A stretch of DNA of 43,418 nucleotides from Sphingomonas sp. TREG-RG-20F-R18-01 (GCF_022662475.1 NZ_JAKNQQ010000015.1:1-43418), one strand, 5' to 3'. Shown: positions 1 through 7,278, counted from the first letter of the stretch. Program-made: numbers and translations. Notes: generated by a model not told the origin, from the sequence alone.

Positions 1-75
1 TGGCTCCCTGAGTATGTTAAGCGCATTTCGGAAAAACCCCCGCTTTTAGCCAGTTTCTGTTGGGTGAGAGTCGGG

Positions 76-96
76 GGCGCCCCCGCGGGTGCCCCC
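76..96. repeat. Left-end arm-type repeats (putative att arm)
   Basis: Two direct repeats, GGCGCCCCC (76-84) and GGTGCCCCC (88-96), lie 12 bases apart just outside the last leftward gene. Near-identical GGTGCCCC repeats sit at the other end of the window immediately upstream of integrase 2 (43263-43303), in the same orientation. Matching arrays at both ends next to an AlpA-like gene and an integrase gene fit arm-type integrase binding sites. The att core was not found. Confidence 0.45.
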
Positions 97-107
97 AGAT
101 ATAAATT

Positions 108-311
108 TCAGGCTTTCCGGACGACGCGATCGCGAGACACTTTCCAGGCAGCGACTTCGCTCGCCCACCAGCCCACACGTCGGCGAGACAGCTGAACTTT
201 CTGCGGAAACTCGCCAGCCTGATGCAGGCGGTTGATCGTCGCTTTGCTAATTCCAAGATCTTCGACGACATCCGTCATGTCGATGAAGTGGTCGTTATCT
301 AGAGCGCTCAT
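108..311 (-). CDS. AlpA-family DNA-binding protein (excisionase-like)
   Basis: This 67-residue protein is a MerR-like winged-helix DNA binder of the AlpA/excisionase kind. The motif 'MTDVVEDLGISKATINRLHQ' followed by 'FPQKVQLS..RVGWW..EVAAW' is the typical AlpA pattern: a recognition helix, then the FPxPxxLG-like wing and the W..EV.AW tail. The ATG at 309-311 overlaps the stop of the upstream gene (ATGA), which chooses this start over longer options. It is the last gene of the leftward operon and sits beside the left-end repeats, the usual place for an excisionase. Function as Xis is inferred from family and position. Confidence 0.85.
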   Translation of the reverse strand: MSALDNDHFIDMTDVVEDLGISKATINRLHQAGEFPQKVQLSRRRVGWWASEVAAWKVSRDRVVRKA

Positions 312-799
312 GACACGGCCCCATCTTGGAACTTGGCGAGGTCGGACCGCCGAACGTACAGCCGGAGGTTGCTGATTGGATCGATGCCAACCCGCTCGAG
401 CGGATCTGTTTGGGCATTCGGCTTCAAAAGCTCTGAGCCCAATGGCGTGTCGAGAATGACGTTCGTTCGCGCGGCATACCTCAGAAGCCATGCCAGCATC
501 GGCTCGCGCTTCCACGAACCGGGCAATCGGCAATGCGCGATGATTGTACCGGCTTCGTTTAGGTCCATCACGACGCCCGAACGATCCGGCCTCATCAATG
601 ATGAAAGACCGTGACCCGGGATTTCCTGAGAGGCGAGCCACAGACATTTGAAGCCGACGCAGGCGTCCGGACGAGCCTCATAGATCGAGCATCCGCCGTT
701 GGTACAATACTGGCAGGATTGCCGCGCTGGCTTCGGCGGTTCCATCGTAACCTTCATGAGCGTGCAGCACAGCGTGCACGAGCCGCAGGCGCCGCTCAT
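308..799 (-). CDS. CxxCxxCC (YkgJ-like) metal-cluster protein
   Basis: A 163-residue protein that begins with 'MSGACGSCTLCC', the CxxCxxCC signature of the zinc/iron-chelating YkgJ family. More cysteines follow (CQYC, GCSIYEARPDAC, FKC), which matches the usual pattern of one metal cluster built from about eight cysteines. The ATG at 797-799 overlaps the stop of the upstream small membrane protein by four bases and the gene overlaps alpA in the same way, so translation is probably coupled. Some YkgJ relatives occur in phage early regions, but the biochemical role is unknown. Confidence 0.8.
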   Translation of the reverse strand: MSGACGSCTLCCTLMKVTMEPPKPARQSCQYCTNGGCSIYEARPDACVGFKCLWLASQEIPGHGLSSLMRPDRSGVVMDLNEAGTIIAHCRLPGSWKREPMLAWLLRYAARTNVILDTPLGSELLKPNAQTDPLERVGIDPISNLRLYVRRSDLAKFQDGAVS

Positions 800-963
800 G
801 GCAGTACCGTCCCGACAATTGCACCGACTAAGACGGCGAGTGACGCGACCGCCCCGATAGAGAGGCATTTGTCGGTGAATGGGCTACGGTTTGGCATCAC
901 GCCCGACAGCGCTGCGCAAATTAGAGAGCCAACGAAGGCGACAGATGCGATAATTACCATCAT
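796..963 (-). CDS. Small two-helix membrane protein
   Basis: A 55-residue open frame starting at tandem ATGs (958-963). It has two hydrophobic stretches, residues 3-22 (VIIASVAFVGSLICAALSG) and about 35-54 (SIGAVASLAVLVGAIVGTVL), separated by a short charged loop. It overlaps the upstream gene (ATGA at 960-963) and the downstream YkgJ-like gene (796-799), the same junction style used throughout this operon. That double overlap is the main argument that it is translated. Its function is unknown; it could be a superinfection-exclusion or membrane-signalling peptide, but nothing in the sequence decides this. Confidence 0.65.
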   Translation of the reverse strand: MMVIIASVAFVGSLICAALSGVMPNRSPFTDKCLSIGAVASLAVLVGAIVGTVLP

Positions 964-1262
964 CGCCCTGCCTCCTTCTGCTTCTCGATTGCCGCCAGGG
1001 TCCGGTCGCGATCACGTGCTGCCAACGTCGCGATCGTGGCGATCACACGGTCGAGCTGGACCTCTCTCTGCGAATCTTCGCTATGAGCGGCGATCGTGGC
1101 TGCTGCGGTGAGCACCGTAGAAACGGCCACCTCCATCAGCATGACCACAAGCTCCGGCATGTCTAAGACCTGCGCCGCTATGCGTGTTTGCCGCTGAAGG
1201 ACTTCGCCAATGCGATCCTGGAGATCTTGGCCAAGCTCCTTGGCAATATTTCCTTGCGTCAC
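960..1262 (-). CDS. Hypothetical early phage protein
   Basis: A 100-residue protein starting at GTG (1260-1262), overlapping the stop of the parB-like gene by four bases. The sequence is mostly helical: an N-terminal amphipathic stretch rich in Q, D and R (residues 10-32), a hydrophobic middle (about 36-60, LVVMLMEVAVSTVLTAAATIAA) and a charged C-terminal helix ending in KQKEAGR. The middle may be a membrane helix or a buried dimer helix. Not recognised as any family. Its place inside the coupled leftward operon supports that it is real. Confidence 0.7.
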   Translation of the reverse strand: MTQGNIAKELGQDLQDRIGEVLQRQTRIAAQVLDMPELVVMLMEVAVSTVLTAAATIAAHSEDSQREVQLDRVIATIATLAARDRDRTLAAIEKQKEAGR

Positions 1263-3409
1263 GCTGCTTCCTCTCGGGCTTCTGCATGAGTGCTAGCGAT
1301 CGCCGCCTCGAGCGGCAGCGGCGCGGTGTCGGCTACCGCAATCGCGGCGGGGTCGATCGGCGCGAACTGGATGAGCGGGTGCACCCAGCTCTCCGCCGCG
1401 CGCCGCATATTCGAGCGGATCGACCGCGCCGTACCGAGCAGCACGCGAATGATGAGCGGGGCTAGCTCGGGCGCTTTCAGGTTTCGCCAAGTCTTGAACG
1501 TCGCTGGCTCGACCAGCGGCTCGGCGATCGCCAGGCGCTGCGCCTTCGGCAGAAGGTCGACCATCTCGGCGGTCGGATCGACGAGGCGACGGACGGCCGC
1601 GTCGTACCCGCGCGCGGTCATATGGGCGACGGCATCGTGCACCGGCACGCGATAGCCGTCGACGTTCGCCGAGCGCTCGAGCGCCAAACCAGCGAGAACA
1701 GCAGCGGCCAAATTCTTGAGCGCCGGCGACGCGTTCAAATAATCGATCAGCGCCGCCTGGAGGTTCTTCTCGGTCATGAAGCTCTGCGCGGAGATTTCAC
1801 GAAGCGCACCCTCCCAAACGCTATGGGCAAGGCTCATCTCGAGATGATCGTTCACGGCCTCGGGGATCGACTCGAATGCCGTGCCGATCGCGCGCGCCCC
1901 GATCCTGCTCGCGCGATCAGATCCAAGCGACATGCGCAGCTGCGCCCAGATGAAATAGTCGTGGCCAACTGCCTTGCCGGCATGGGCATTCTCGACCAGC
2001 GTCGCGCGCATTACCTCCCGCCGCAGCGACCGCATGACCTGGACGCCGACCTCGGTCAGCCCGTGCTGATCTTTTGCGACAGCATTTGCCGCTGCAATCG
2101 CCTGATACTCGCTGCCGGATCCGCGAATCGCATCCCCATCGTGCAGCTTGACGGTATCGGCAGAAATAGGCCGCAGACTCTTGCCGGCTGGCTCTTTCTC
2201 GCCCTTCCCCGCCTTGGCCTTATCACTCGCCCACCACCAACGCAGCTCGTGACCGCCTCCAGCGGTGATCTCGACCGTGCCGTAGATGTCACCATCAGGG
2301 AGCACGATCTTCCGCTCGGGCGCACGGCCCGCCTCGATGTCCGCAATCTCCGCCTCGTTGGGATCGTACCGCGCATTGATTTGCGCGAGCGCTTCTTCGG
2401 AACCGGGCAGCACGTCGCCAGCGCCGTCGAGCAAATTGCGGCCTTGCTCTTCGAGATCATTTTGCTCAGCCTGCAGCTGCTCGAGGCGCACCGTGGTGGC
2501 CTCATCCATGGCAGACAGACCTGCCTTCACCTCGAGCCGCCAAGTCGTACCGTATTCGTCGCGCGGGGCGGAGGGGCCGAACCGAACGGGCCGGTTTGCT
2601 CGGTGCCGGATCTCCTCGCGGATTACCTCGAGCTTTGCGTCGGCAAGCTGGCGCAGCAACCCATCGTTGTCAGCGCGGCCGCGCATCTCGGCATCATCGG
2701 CGAACAGATCGAGCTCGAAGATCCCGCCCGCGGCGCGGTATGTTTCCAGCCCGACGAAGCGCAGTAGCTTCTCGGCCTCTCGATCGCCGATCTTCATGAG
2801 CTGCCGGATAGTCGCCGGCTTCGCCTGCCATTCAGGCATTGCCGCGAGCTGGTCGTATGCCATGCGCTGCAGCGCCTGGTCTTCGGTCGCCGCGTAGGCG
2901 CAGGCTTGATCGTGCGAAAGCTTCCCGCTCGCATAAGCTTCGAAAATGGTAGCCTCGAGGTTGCTGAGACGCATCCACTGGCGGACCGCTTTCAGCGACT
3001 GACCGAAGTGCTTGGCAATCTCCTCGGCTGTCGCGCCGCGCCGCTGCGCCTTCGCGACCGCTGCATAGATCTCATACGGCCGCAGCTGGCGCCGAAGCAG
3101 GTTTTCCGCGAGCGAAAGTTCGATGATCTCGCGATCGGAGACGTTACGGACGACGGTATCAATCGGCCAGTCCATCGGAAGGTCGCCGTTGTCGACCAAG
3201 CGGCGGATCGCCCGGTACCGGCGACCGCCGGCCAAGACCGCGAACTTGCCCTTGTTGCCCTTCATTGGGTGGACGATCAGGGGCTGGAACAGACCGTGTT
3301 GCAGGATCGACGCCTGCAGGCCCTCTGTCGCGTTGGCGTCTTCCTCGTTCGTGCGGACGTTGAGATGCGACAGGCGAAGTTGATCGATCGTGTGGTTCGA
3401 GATTGTCAT
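1259..3409 (-). CDS. ParB/RepB/Spo0J-family protein, large
   Basis: A 716-residue protein with a ParB N-terminal domain (about residues 8-112): 'GGRRYRA' at 61-67 is the box-II/CTP-binding arginine motif and 'LAENLLRRQLRPYE' at 100-113 is the following conserved box. A helix-turn-helix follows (about 127-148, EEIAKHFGQSLKAVRQWMRL). The remaining 550 residues are far longer than in chromosomal ParB (about 300) and resemble the long ParB-like proteins of phages and plasmids. No ParA is encoded nearby, so classical partition is unlikely; a role as transcription regulator or in replication is possible. Start and stop overlap the neighbouring genes by four bases. Confidence 0.88.
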   Translation of the reverse strand: MTISNHTIDQLRLSHLNVRTNEEDANATEGLQASILQHGLFQPLIVHPMKGNKGKFAVLAGGRRYRAIRRLVDNGDLPMDWPIDTVVRNVSDREIIELSLAENLLRRQLRPYEIYAAVAKAQRRGATAEEIAKHFGQSLKAVRQWMRLSNLEATIFEAYASGKLSHDQACAYAATEDQALQRMAYDQLAAMPEWQAKPATIRQLMKIGDREAEKLLRFVGLETYRAAGGIFELDLFADDAEMRGRADNDGLLRQLADAKLEVIREEIRHRANRPVRFGPSAPRDEYGTTWRLEVKAGLSAMDEATTVRLEQLQAEQNDLEEQGRNLLDGAGDVLPGSEEALAQINARYDPNEAEIADIEAGRAPERKIVLPDGDIYGTVEITAGGGHELRWWWASDKAKAGKGEKEPAGKSLRPISADTVKLHDGDAIRGSGSEYQAIAAANAVAKDQHGLTEVGVQVMRSLRREVMRATLVENAHAGKAVGHDYFIWAQLRMSLGSDRASRIGARAIGTAFESIPEAVNDHLEMSLAHSVWEGALREISAQSFMTEKNLQAALIDYLNASPALKNLAAAVLAGLALERSANVDGYRVPVHDAVAHMTARGYDAAVRRLVDPTAEMVDLLPKAQRLAIAEPLVEPATFKTWRNLKAPELAPLIIRVLLGTARSIRSNMRRAAESWVHPLIQFAPIDPAAIAVADTAPLPLEAAIASTHAEAREEAA

Positions 3410-3774
3410 TGCTGGTCTCCGGCTGGTAGCCGCGAGCGCATGTCTCGACCTGGGCGGCTTTCAGGAGCGCTCACGCCGGCGGGGGCAACCGCAAGCGCGT
3501 CGGGATCGGTAAGGGGGGCCGACACCGGCCGGCCCCCCGAGCTGGACGGAAAGGTCGCGCCGCGAGCGTTGACCGCCTCCACGATCAGCGCGGCGATCGC
3601 CGTGGCGATATCGTCGCTCTGCTCGCGATTGGCGTCGACCACGAAGATCTCGCGCCCTTCGTCATCGATGACGGAACCTACCTCTTCGTCGCACAGCCGC
3701 AGCGGCAGGCGGACGTCGAGCTTGCGCAGCTCGTTGAAGAAGACTGCACGGCTGAGGTCGGATAGGCGGATCAT
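3406..3774 (-). CDS. Hypothetical early phage protein
   Basis: A 122-residue protein between gapR-like and parB-like genes, overlapping both by four bases. The N-terminal 65 residues look folded (an alpha/beta pattern, 'LRKLDVRLPLRLCDEEVGSV'), while the last 50 are rich in P, S, A and R and probably disordered. Not recognised. Tight coupling to the parB-like gene suggests the two are made together. Confidence 0.7.
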   Translation of the reverse strand: MIRLSDLSRAVFFNELRKLDVRLPLRLCDEEVGSVIDDEGREIFVVDANREQSDDIATAIAALIVEAVNARGATFPSSSGGRPVSAPLTDPDALAVAPAGVSAPESRPGRDMRSRLPAGDQQ

Positions 3775-4010
3775 GCGAGCCCGAGCGCGGCTTTGTACGT
3801 ATCGAGTAACATCTCCGCTTCGTCGCGGTGGTGCTTCTCCATTTTCCGGAGCCGGACGATCGTGCGGATCGTCTTGATGTCGAAGCCAGTCGATTTGGCC
3901 TCGCCGTAGACGTCGGCGATATCGTCGGAGATCCCCTTTTTCTCTTCCTCAAGCCGCTCGATACGCTCGATAAGGAGTCGGAGTTGGTCGGCTGCGATTG
4001 TCTCAGACAT
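3771..4010 (-). CDS. gapR-like: GapR-like nucleoid protein (DUF2312)
   Basis: A 79-residue protein that matches the DUF2312/GapR family closely: 'DQLRLLIERIERLEEEKKGI' coiled-coil start, then 'DIADVYGEAKSTGFDIKTIR' and 'VRLRKMEK'. Caulobacter GapR (89 residues) is a tetrameric clamp that binds overtwisted AT-rich DNA ahead of polymerases and aids replication and topoisomerases. A phage copy could act on phage DNA topology or compete with the host protein; that is inference. It overlaps the upstream gene by 8 bases and the downstream gene by 4. Confidence 0.9.
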   Translation of the reverse strand: MSETIAADQLRLLIERIERLEEEKKGISDDIADVYGEAKSTGFDIKTIRTIVRLRKMEKHHRDEAEMLLDTYKAALGLA

Positions 4011-4242
4011 GCGCGACCTCCGTCAGTTGGGCGACGGAAACCAGGAATGTGTTCTTAGAGTTCGTTTGCTCCAAGAGCAGCGTACCCTGCTCGGCATGCG
4101 CCTCAATCACTCGATACTGGTGATTTCGGTCGACGATCTCTAACCGCCGAACGGCACCGGTAAGGTAGCTGAGCAGTAGCTGCGCATGCGCCGTAACGCC
4201 CAAGTCGGTTTCAATTGCGCCTTCGGATGGGACGTTTTTCAC
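4003..4242 (-). CDS. Hypothetical early phage protein
   Basis: A 79-residue protein, start GTG at 4240-4242 inside a GTGA overlap with the upstream gene; a longer reading frame exists but its extra N-terminus is out-of-frame sequence of that gene. The C-terminal half has a beta-rich pattern ('RRLEIVDRNHQYRVIEAHA', 'GTLLLEQ', 'NTFLVSVAQLTEV') like a small barrel. No family recognised. It ends 8 bases inside the gapR-like gene. Confidence 0.65.
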   Translation of the reverse strand: MKNVPSEGAIETDLGVTAHAQLLLSYLTGAVRRLEIVDRNHQYRVIEAHAEQGTLLLEQTNSKNTFLVSVAQLTEVAHV

Positions 4243-4430
4243 AGTCCGAACAGCGCGCGAAGCGCTGCCTCCAGCCGTCCTACAATTGCGACCAGGCCGG
4301 TAGCAGTCAGCATGCCAGCCCCCAGCATGACGACAGCGCGCTCGGCCGCGCCGAAGCGCGGGCTGCACAGGTCACAATGACAATTAAGCCCGTGGATGAT
4401 ATCGGGCTCAGCTCGCTTCAAATTTCTCAC
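4239..4430 (-). CDS. Small membrane protein with CxCxxC motif
   Basis: A 63-residue protein starting at GTG (4428-4430) within a GTGA overlap. It carries 'CHCDLC' near residues 18-23, a possible metal site, and one hydrophobic helix (about 34-52, VVMLGAGMLTATGLVAIVG). Both junctions are 4-base overlaps. Function unknown. Confidence 0.6.
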   Translation of the reverse strand: MRNLKRAEPDIIHGLNCHCDLCSPRFGAAERAVVMLGAGMLTATGLVAIVGRLEAALRALFGL

Positions 4431-4618
4431 TGTGAACGCTCCGATCGAACGAGGATGGCCAGGACGGTCGACGCTAGGGAAAGCGCGACGAGGCCAAGGC
4501 CCAGGGCAAGGATGGGATGACGTGCGATCAACATGACGATCGCGGCGCCGGTCAGAATGCAGGTTGCGTCTACGGCGAGCTGCAGGTGAGCCGATCGCTT
4601 CGGTCGAAATGGGATCAT
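4427..4618 (-). CDS. Small two-helix membrane protein
   Basis: A 63-residue protein whose ATG (4616-4618) overlaps the stop of the upstream HTH gene (ATGA). It has two hydrophobic helices, about residues 15-31 (VDATCILTGAAIVMLIA) and 33-53 (HPILALGLGLVALSLASTVLA), with a positively charged N-terminus (RPKRSAH) and C-terminus. One of three tiny membrane proteins in this operon. Function unknown. Confidence 0.65.
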   Translation of the reverse strand: MIPFRPKRSAHLQLAVDATCILTGAAIVMLIARHPILALGLGLVALSLASTVLAILVRSERSQ

Positions 4619-5001
4619 TGCGCGATTGCCTGCCCGGCTAGCGGAACACAGCACGAGCAGAGTTCTTCGCTAATCCACCAGCAAGTCGGCTTTCCGTCCT
4701 CATCACAGCACGGATCATGTTCGCTGCAACCGCACTCGATACAAATCTGAGGCGATGACAGAGCTACGCCAGCACGGATCAGGGCCAGGGCGTCCAGGAC
4801 GGTCTCGTCCAGGCTGATGAAACTGACGATGGCGTTAATGGCACTGATCGATATCGGCGCGACATCGGTCTCCATCATGGTCAGCCACTGAGCACGGGTC
4901 ATGGCGGAGACTGCGGGAATCGTCTCAAGGCGCAGCGCAAGTTCGTCTACGGTAAGGCCAGCGGCCTCACGCCGCTTTCGAATGTAGTTGCCGGGCGTCA
5001 T
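4615..5001 (-). CDS. HTH protein with C-terminal cysteine cluster
   Basis: A 128-residue protein. Residues 1-70 look like an XRE-type helix-turn-helix ('MTPGNYIRKRREAAGLTVDE'). Residues about 87-118 hold a cysteine cluster, CIECGC...DPCC...TCWW...LCSCC. The pattern CxxCGC-x-C-x-CxW-x(4)-LCxxC recurs in proteobacterial phage proteins and probably binds zinc or an Fe-S cluster. The start follows AAGGATCGATAG, a usable ribosome binding site, after the largest gap in this operon (94 bases). It may be a metal- or redox-sensing regulator; this is inference. Confidence 0.78.
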   Translation of the reverse strand: MTPGNYIRKRREAAGLTVDELALRLETIPAVSAMTRAQWLTMMETDVAPISISAINAIVSFISLDETVLDALALIRAGVALSSPQICIECGCSEHDPCCDEDGKPTCWWISEELCSCCVPLAGQAIAQ

Positions 5002-5095
5002 CTATCGATCCTTGCGGGCAGCGGTTTACCGCCCTCGAAAGCGGGTCAGCTCGCGTGGTCGGCCAGAACAAAGTTTTAGGCGGGTCAGTCGATGG

Positions 5096-5575
5096 TCAAG
5101 GCGACTGCTGGCCGACGATGCCGGCCGCGCTAATGCAGCGGATCAGCGCGATCGCCTTCGATAGGGCCGCTGCGTTCTCCTCGAGCTCGCGCAGCGTTTC
5201 AGTAAAGTCCTGGGGCGATGCACCTGGGAAAGAGGCATTGACCAGCGCAACATGGGCCTCGCCTCCCTCCTTTATGACCTCCATGGCAACGCGTCCGATC
5301 GCGCGCGAATCACTGAAAAGTTCGGCGTCGGTGGCTTGCAGGAGTAGGCCGATCGTCTCGTAAATAGGCGCACCGCCGGCACCGCTCTGACGATGTGCCA
5401 GGTCCAGCTTGATCGCGTCGGCGACCGTCAGCTGCTCGCGCTTGTCTGGATCGGACAGGTTGCGCAGGTACGCCGCCTTCCGCCCCGTCGAATCGCAGGC
5501 GGCTTCGATGCCGATCCGGCCCAGCACTTTGTAGAGTGCGTTCTCGATCGAAAGGGGTGTGCGCAGCTTGGTCAT
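5096..5575 (-). CDS. CII-like phage regulatory protein (tentative)
   Basis: A 159-residue protein. The start ATG (5573-5575) overlaps the stop of the upstream frame (ATGA). The N-terminus ('SIENALYKVLGRIGIEAACD', then 'KAAYLRNLSDPDKREQLTVA') resembles helix-turn-helix regulators annotated as phage CII-type proteins. Its position directly downstream of the Cro-like gene on the early leftward transcript is where CII-type genes are expected. The C-terminal half is helical with 'LRELEENAAALSKAIALIR', suggesting oligomerisation. An alternative start at 5647 would add 24 residues. Confidence 0.6.
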   Translation of the reverse strand: MTKLRTPLSIENALYKVLGRIGIEAACDSTGRKAAYLRNLSDPDKREQLTVADAIKLDLAHRQSGAGGAPIYETIGLLLQATDAELFSDSRAIGRVAMEVIKEGGEAHVALVNASFPGASPQDFTETLRELEENAAALSKAIALIRCISAAGIVGQQSP

Positions 5576-5838
5576 GCTGAAATCGCTGTCGCAAAAGCCG
5601 GCACCGATCGACACAGACGACCGGTGCCGGCTTCCATACGCATACATGGCAGACGCTCTTTACCGAGCCACGATGGTGCGCACGCCTTGATCGCGAGGTG
5701 ACGTGCGTTCCGTCCGGCCTGCCAGCGGACGAAAGGGATGAGATGGGACGTCGACGACAGGGGGAGAGAAGCCTGCCGCCGACGCTCGCCGCCCGAATAG
5801 CGGCCGAGGAGTAATGAGGAAACGAGAAAAACGCTCAC
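5572..5838 (-). CDS. Hypothetical small early protein
   Basis: An 88-residue open frame from GTG (5836-5838). It overlaps the stop of the Cro-like gene by four bases (GTGA) and ends in a 4-base overlap with the CII-like gene (ATGA at 5572-5575). The protein starts with a short hydrophobic run (VFLVSSLLLG) and is otherwise rich in R, S, A and C. The composition is not clearly protein-like, so the two coupled junctions are the main support. If untranslated, this is simply a leader between two regulator genes. Confidence 0.45.
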   Translation of the reverse strand: MSVFLVSSLLLGRYSGGERRRQASLPLSSTSHLIPFVRWQAGRNARHLAIKACAPSWLGKERLPCMRMEAGTGRLCRSVPAFATAISA

Positions 5839-6098
5839 CGCAACGGCTCCAGCACAGCCGTGTCGGTGTCGGGCTGCTCGATTGGGTAGAGATCCGGTCG
5901 AAGTTCGTGACGCGAAATGCCGAAAGCGGTCTCGGTCGCCAGAACATACTCGCCTGGGAGTATCATACGGTCGCGCAGCCAATAGGATACCTTCTGCTGC
6001 TTCGCACCGGTCTGCCGCTCGAATGCAACCTGGCTTCCCGCACGGGCAACGGCCCGCCGAAATGCGTTATGCGCCGATTCTTTTTGTTCGGGGGCCAT
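5835..6098 (-). CDS. Cro-like repressor (YdaS-type HTH)
   Basis: An 87-residue helix-turn-helix protein like the YdaS/Cro-type antirepressors of prophages: 'AFRRAVARAGSQVAFERQTG' then 'KQQKVSYWLRDRMILPGEYV', where 'SYWLR' is the usual recognition-helix end and 'LPGEYVLATE.AFGISRHELRPDLYP' is the hallmark C-terminal part of these proteins. It is the first gene of the leftward operon and is divergent from the CI-like gene across 6099-6180. It should turn down repressor expression and begin the lytic program. Confidence 0.88.
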   Translation of the reverse strand: MAPEQKESAHNAFRRAVARAGSQVAFERQTGAKQQKVSYWLRDRMILPGEYVLATETAFGISRHELRPDLYPIEQPDTDTAVLEPLR

Positions 6099-6180
6099 AC
6101 CCAGACAGCTACAACGGACTACAATCTTCTACAAGCAAATTGTTACCCGTTGTGATGGCGTTTTGGGCTACGTTCCTGCG
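6099..6180. promoter_or_regulatory. Divergent lysogeny-switch operator region
   Basis: This 82-base gap separates the Cro-like and CI-like genes. It contains CTACAA three times at exact 10-base spacing (6109, 6119, 6129), so all three face the same side of the helix. ACAA (6131-6134) and TTGT (6140-6143) form an inverted repeat overlapping the third copy, and another TTGT lies at 6150. This looks like an operator array for one or both repressors. The -10/-35 boxes could not be placed with confidence. Confidence 0.55.
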
Positions 6181-6651
6181 GTGTCGGAACCATACTTCTT
6201 GATTGCCGAGGATTTGCAAGCCCGTCGTGTCAGACAGGGCTGGTCTGCGCACCAGCTTGCGCGTCGCACTATGTTGGTTGCGGCCGAGATGGGCGAGGAA
6301 ATGTCGCTTACTCAGCAAGCCGTATCTCAGTTCGAGAACAAAAAGCTCAAGTCTGTGCCCCGTTGGGTACAATTTGCAGAAACGGCGTTGGACGTTGTGG
6401 GGCTCTCCCCTGACGAGCGCCGAGCGCTGCTTATAAAGCGTTTTGGACGGTTTGAAGCGCAGACGCCGACTGGTGCCGCGCACCTAGAAGACGGTGATGA
6501 GCGAGAAATAGTAAAATACTTTTCACGGATCTCACCTGCAAATCGTGCTGCGATCCTGCAGCTTGTCAGATGTTTGGCTGTAGGAGTCGACACCACCGTA
6601 CATCCATCATCCGGCCGCGCCGACCGGATGAGCAAGAAGGAAGGGCGATGA
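6181..6651 (+). CDS. CI-like phage repressor (HTH)
   Basis: A 156-residue protein with an XRE helix-turn-helix in residues 8-60 ('DLQARRVRQGWSAHQLARRT', then 'MSLTQQAVSQFEN', the recognition helix). No LexA-type S24 peptidase domain is present, so induction would not be by classical RecA-stimulated self-cleavage. GTG at 6181 was chosen; TTG at 6163 would add six residues. It diverges from the Cro-like gene and its stop overlaps the next ATG. The likely role is maintenance of lysogeny. Confidence 0.8.
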   Translation: MSEPYFLIAEDLQARRVRQGWSAHQLARRTMLVAAEMGEEMSLTQQAVSQFENKKLKSVPRWVQFAETALDVVGLSPDERRALLIKRFGRFEAQTPTGAAHLEDGDEREIVKYFSRISPANRAAILQLVRCLAVGVDTTVHPSSGRADRMSKKEGR

Positions 6652-6887
6652 TGAACATTGCACCAGATGATAATTGTTTTGCTGAGCCGATTACTAAGGG
6701 CGAAGTGTCGATATTAGCTGTGAAGATTACGAGTCTTATGAACATCGTCGTTGCAGCCCTGGGTCACTCGCATCATGGAAATGGCGATGGACTTAGCCTT
6801 GAACTGCAGAATTACACAGAAGCAGCACAGGAACTTTTGAATGAGGTCGATCGAATGGTCCGTCCGAACGACCACAAACCCGGCTAG
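6648..6887 (+). CDS. Hypothetical protein downstream of CI
   Basis: A 79-residue acidic protein starting at ATG 6648, which overlaps the stop of the CI-like gene (ATGA) and follows AAGGAAGGGCG. It contains 'VSILAVKITSLMNIVVAAL', two histidine-rich residues pairs (SHHGNGDG) and a helical C-terminus. Not recognised. Translational coupling suggests it is expressed in lysogens with the repressor. Confidence 0.65.
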   Translation: MMNIAPDDNCFAEPITKGEVSILAVKITSLMNIVVAALGHSHHGNGDGLSLELQNYTEAAQELLNEVDRMVRPNDHKPG

Positions 6888-7005
6888 TGACAATCACCTT
6901 TGTGAGCTTGGGAACCTATGTAAACGATAGCTCCGCGGCCTAGAGTATCAGCACGAGCGCACGTCGTCTTGCCCAAAGGATCGCTCTCTGGCAAAAGCTC
7001 TGCCC

Positions 7006-7278
7006 ATGTCAGAGAACGATTTTTACGAAGCCCTCGCTGCACTCCGGGTCAGGACTGACAATCTCAAGGCTAGGATCGCTTCTATAACATCTGAAGGCGT
7101 CGCGCGTCAGTCTGCCAAAGCGGAGTTGAGCGACGCCGGACGTGATCTGACAGCCCTCAATGAGATGGTCGGCCGCCTCCCTACGAAATCCTGGTTTCTT
7201 GTCACAGTGGCAGGGCAAATAATCGTGCTCACCTTGGTCGTCGGTTTGTTGCTCCGATTTGGGCTGCTTTCGGGCTGA
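7006..7278 (+). CDS. Small tail-anchored membrane protein
   Basis: A 90-residue protein. Residues 1-60 are a charged, probably coiled-coil helix pair ('ALRVRTDNLKARIASI', 'AELSDAGRDLTALNEMVGRL'), and residues about 66-88 are one membrane helix (VTVAGQIIVLTLVVGLLLRFGLL). It stands alone after a 118-base gap containing AAAGGA upstream. Function unknown; the topology is like some superinfection-exclusion or XhlA-like membrane proteins, but no specific match was recognised. Confidence 0.6.
   Translation: MSENDFYEALAALRVRTDNLKARIASITSEGVARQSAKAELSDAGRDLTALNEMVGRLPTKSWFLVTVAGQIIVLTLVVGLLLRFGLLSG

Noticed and set aside
1622..2767. 381-codon open frame on the plus strand
   Set aside because: Antisense to the parB-like gene, which has recognisable motifs and coupled junctions.
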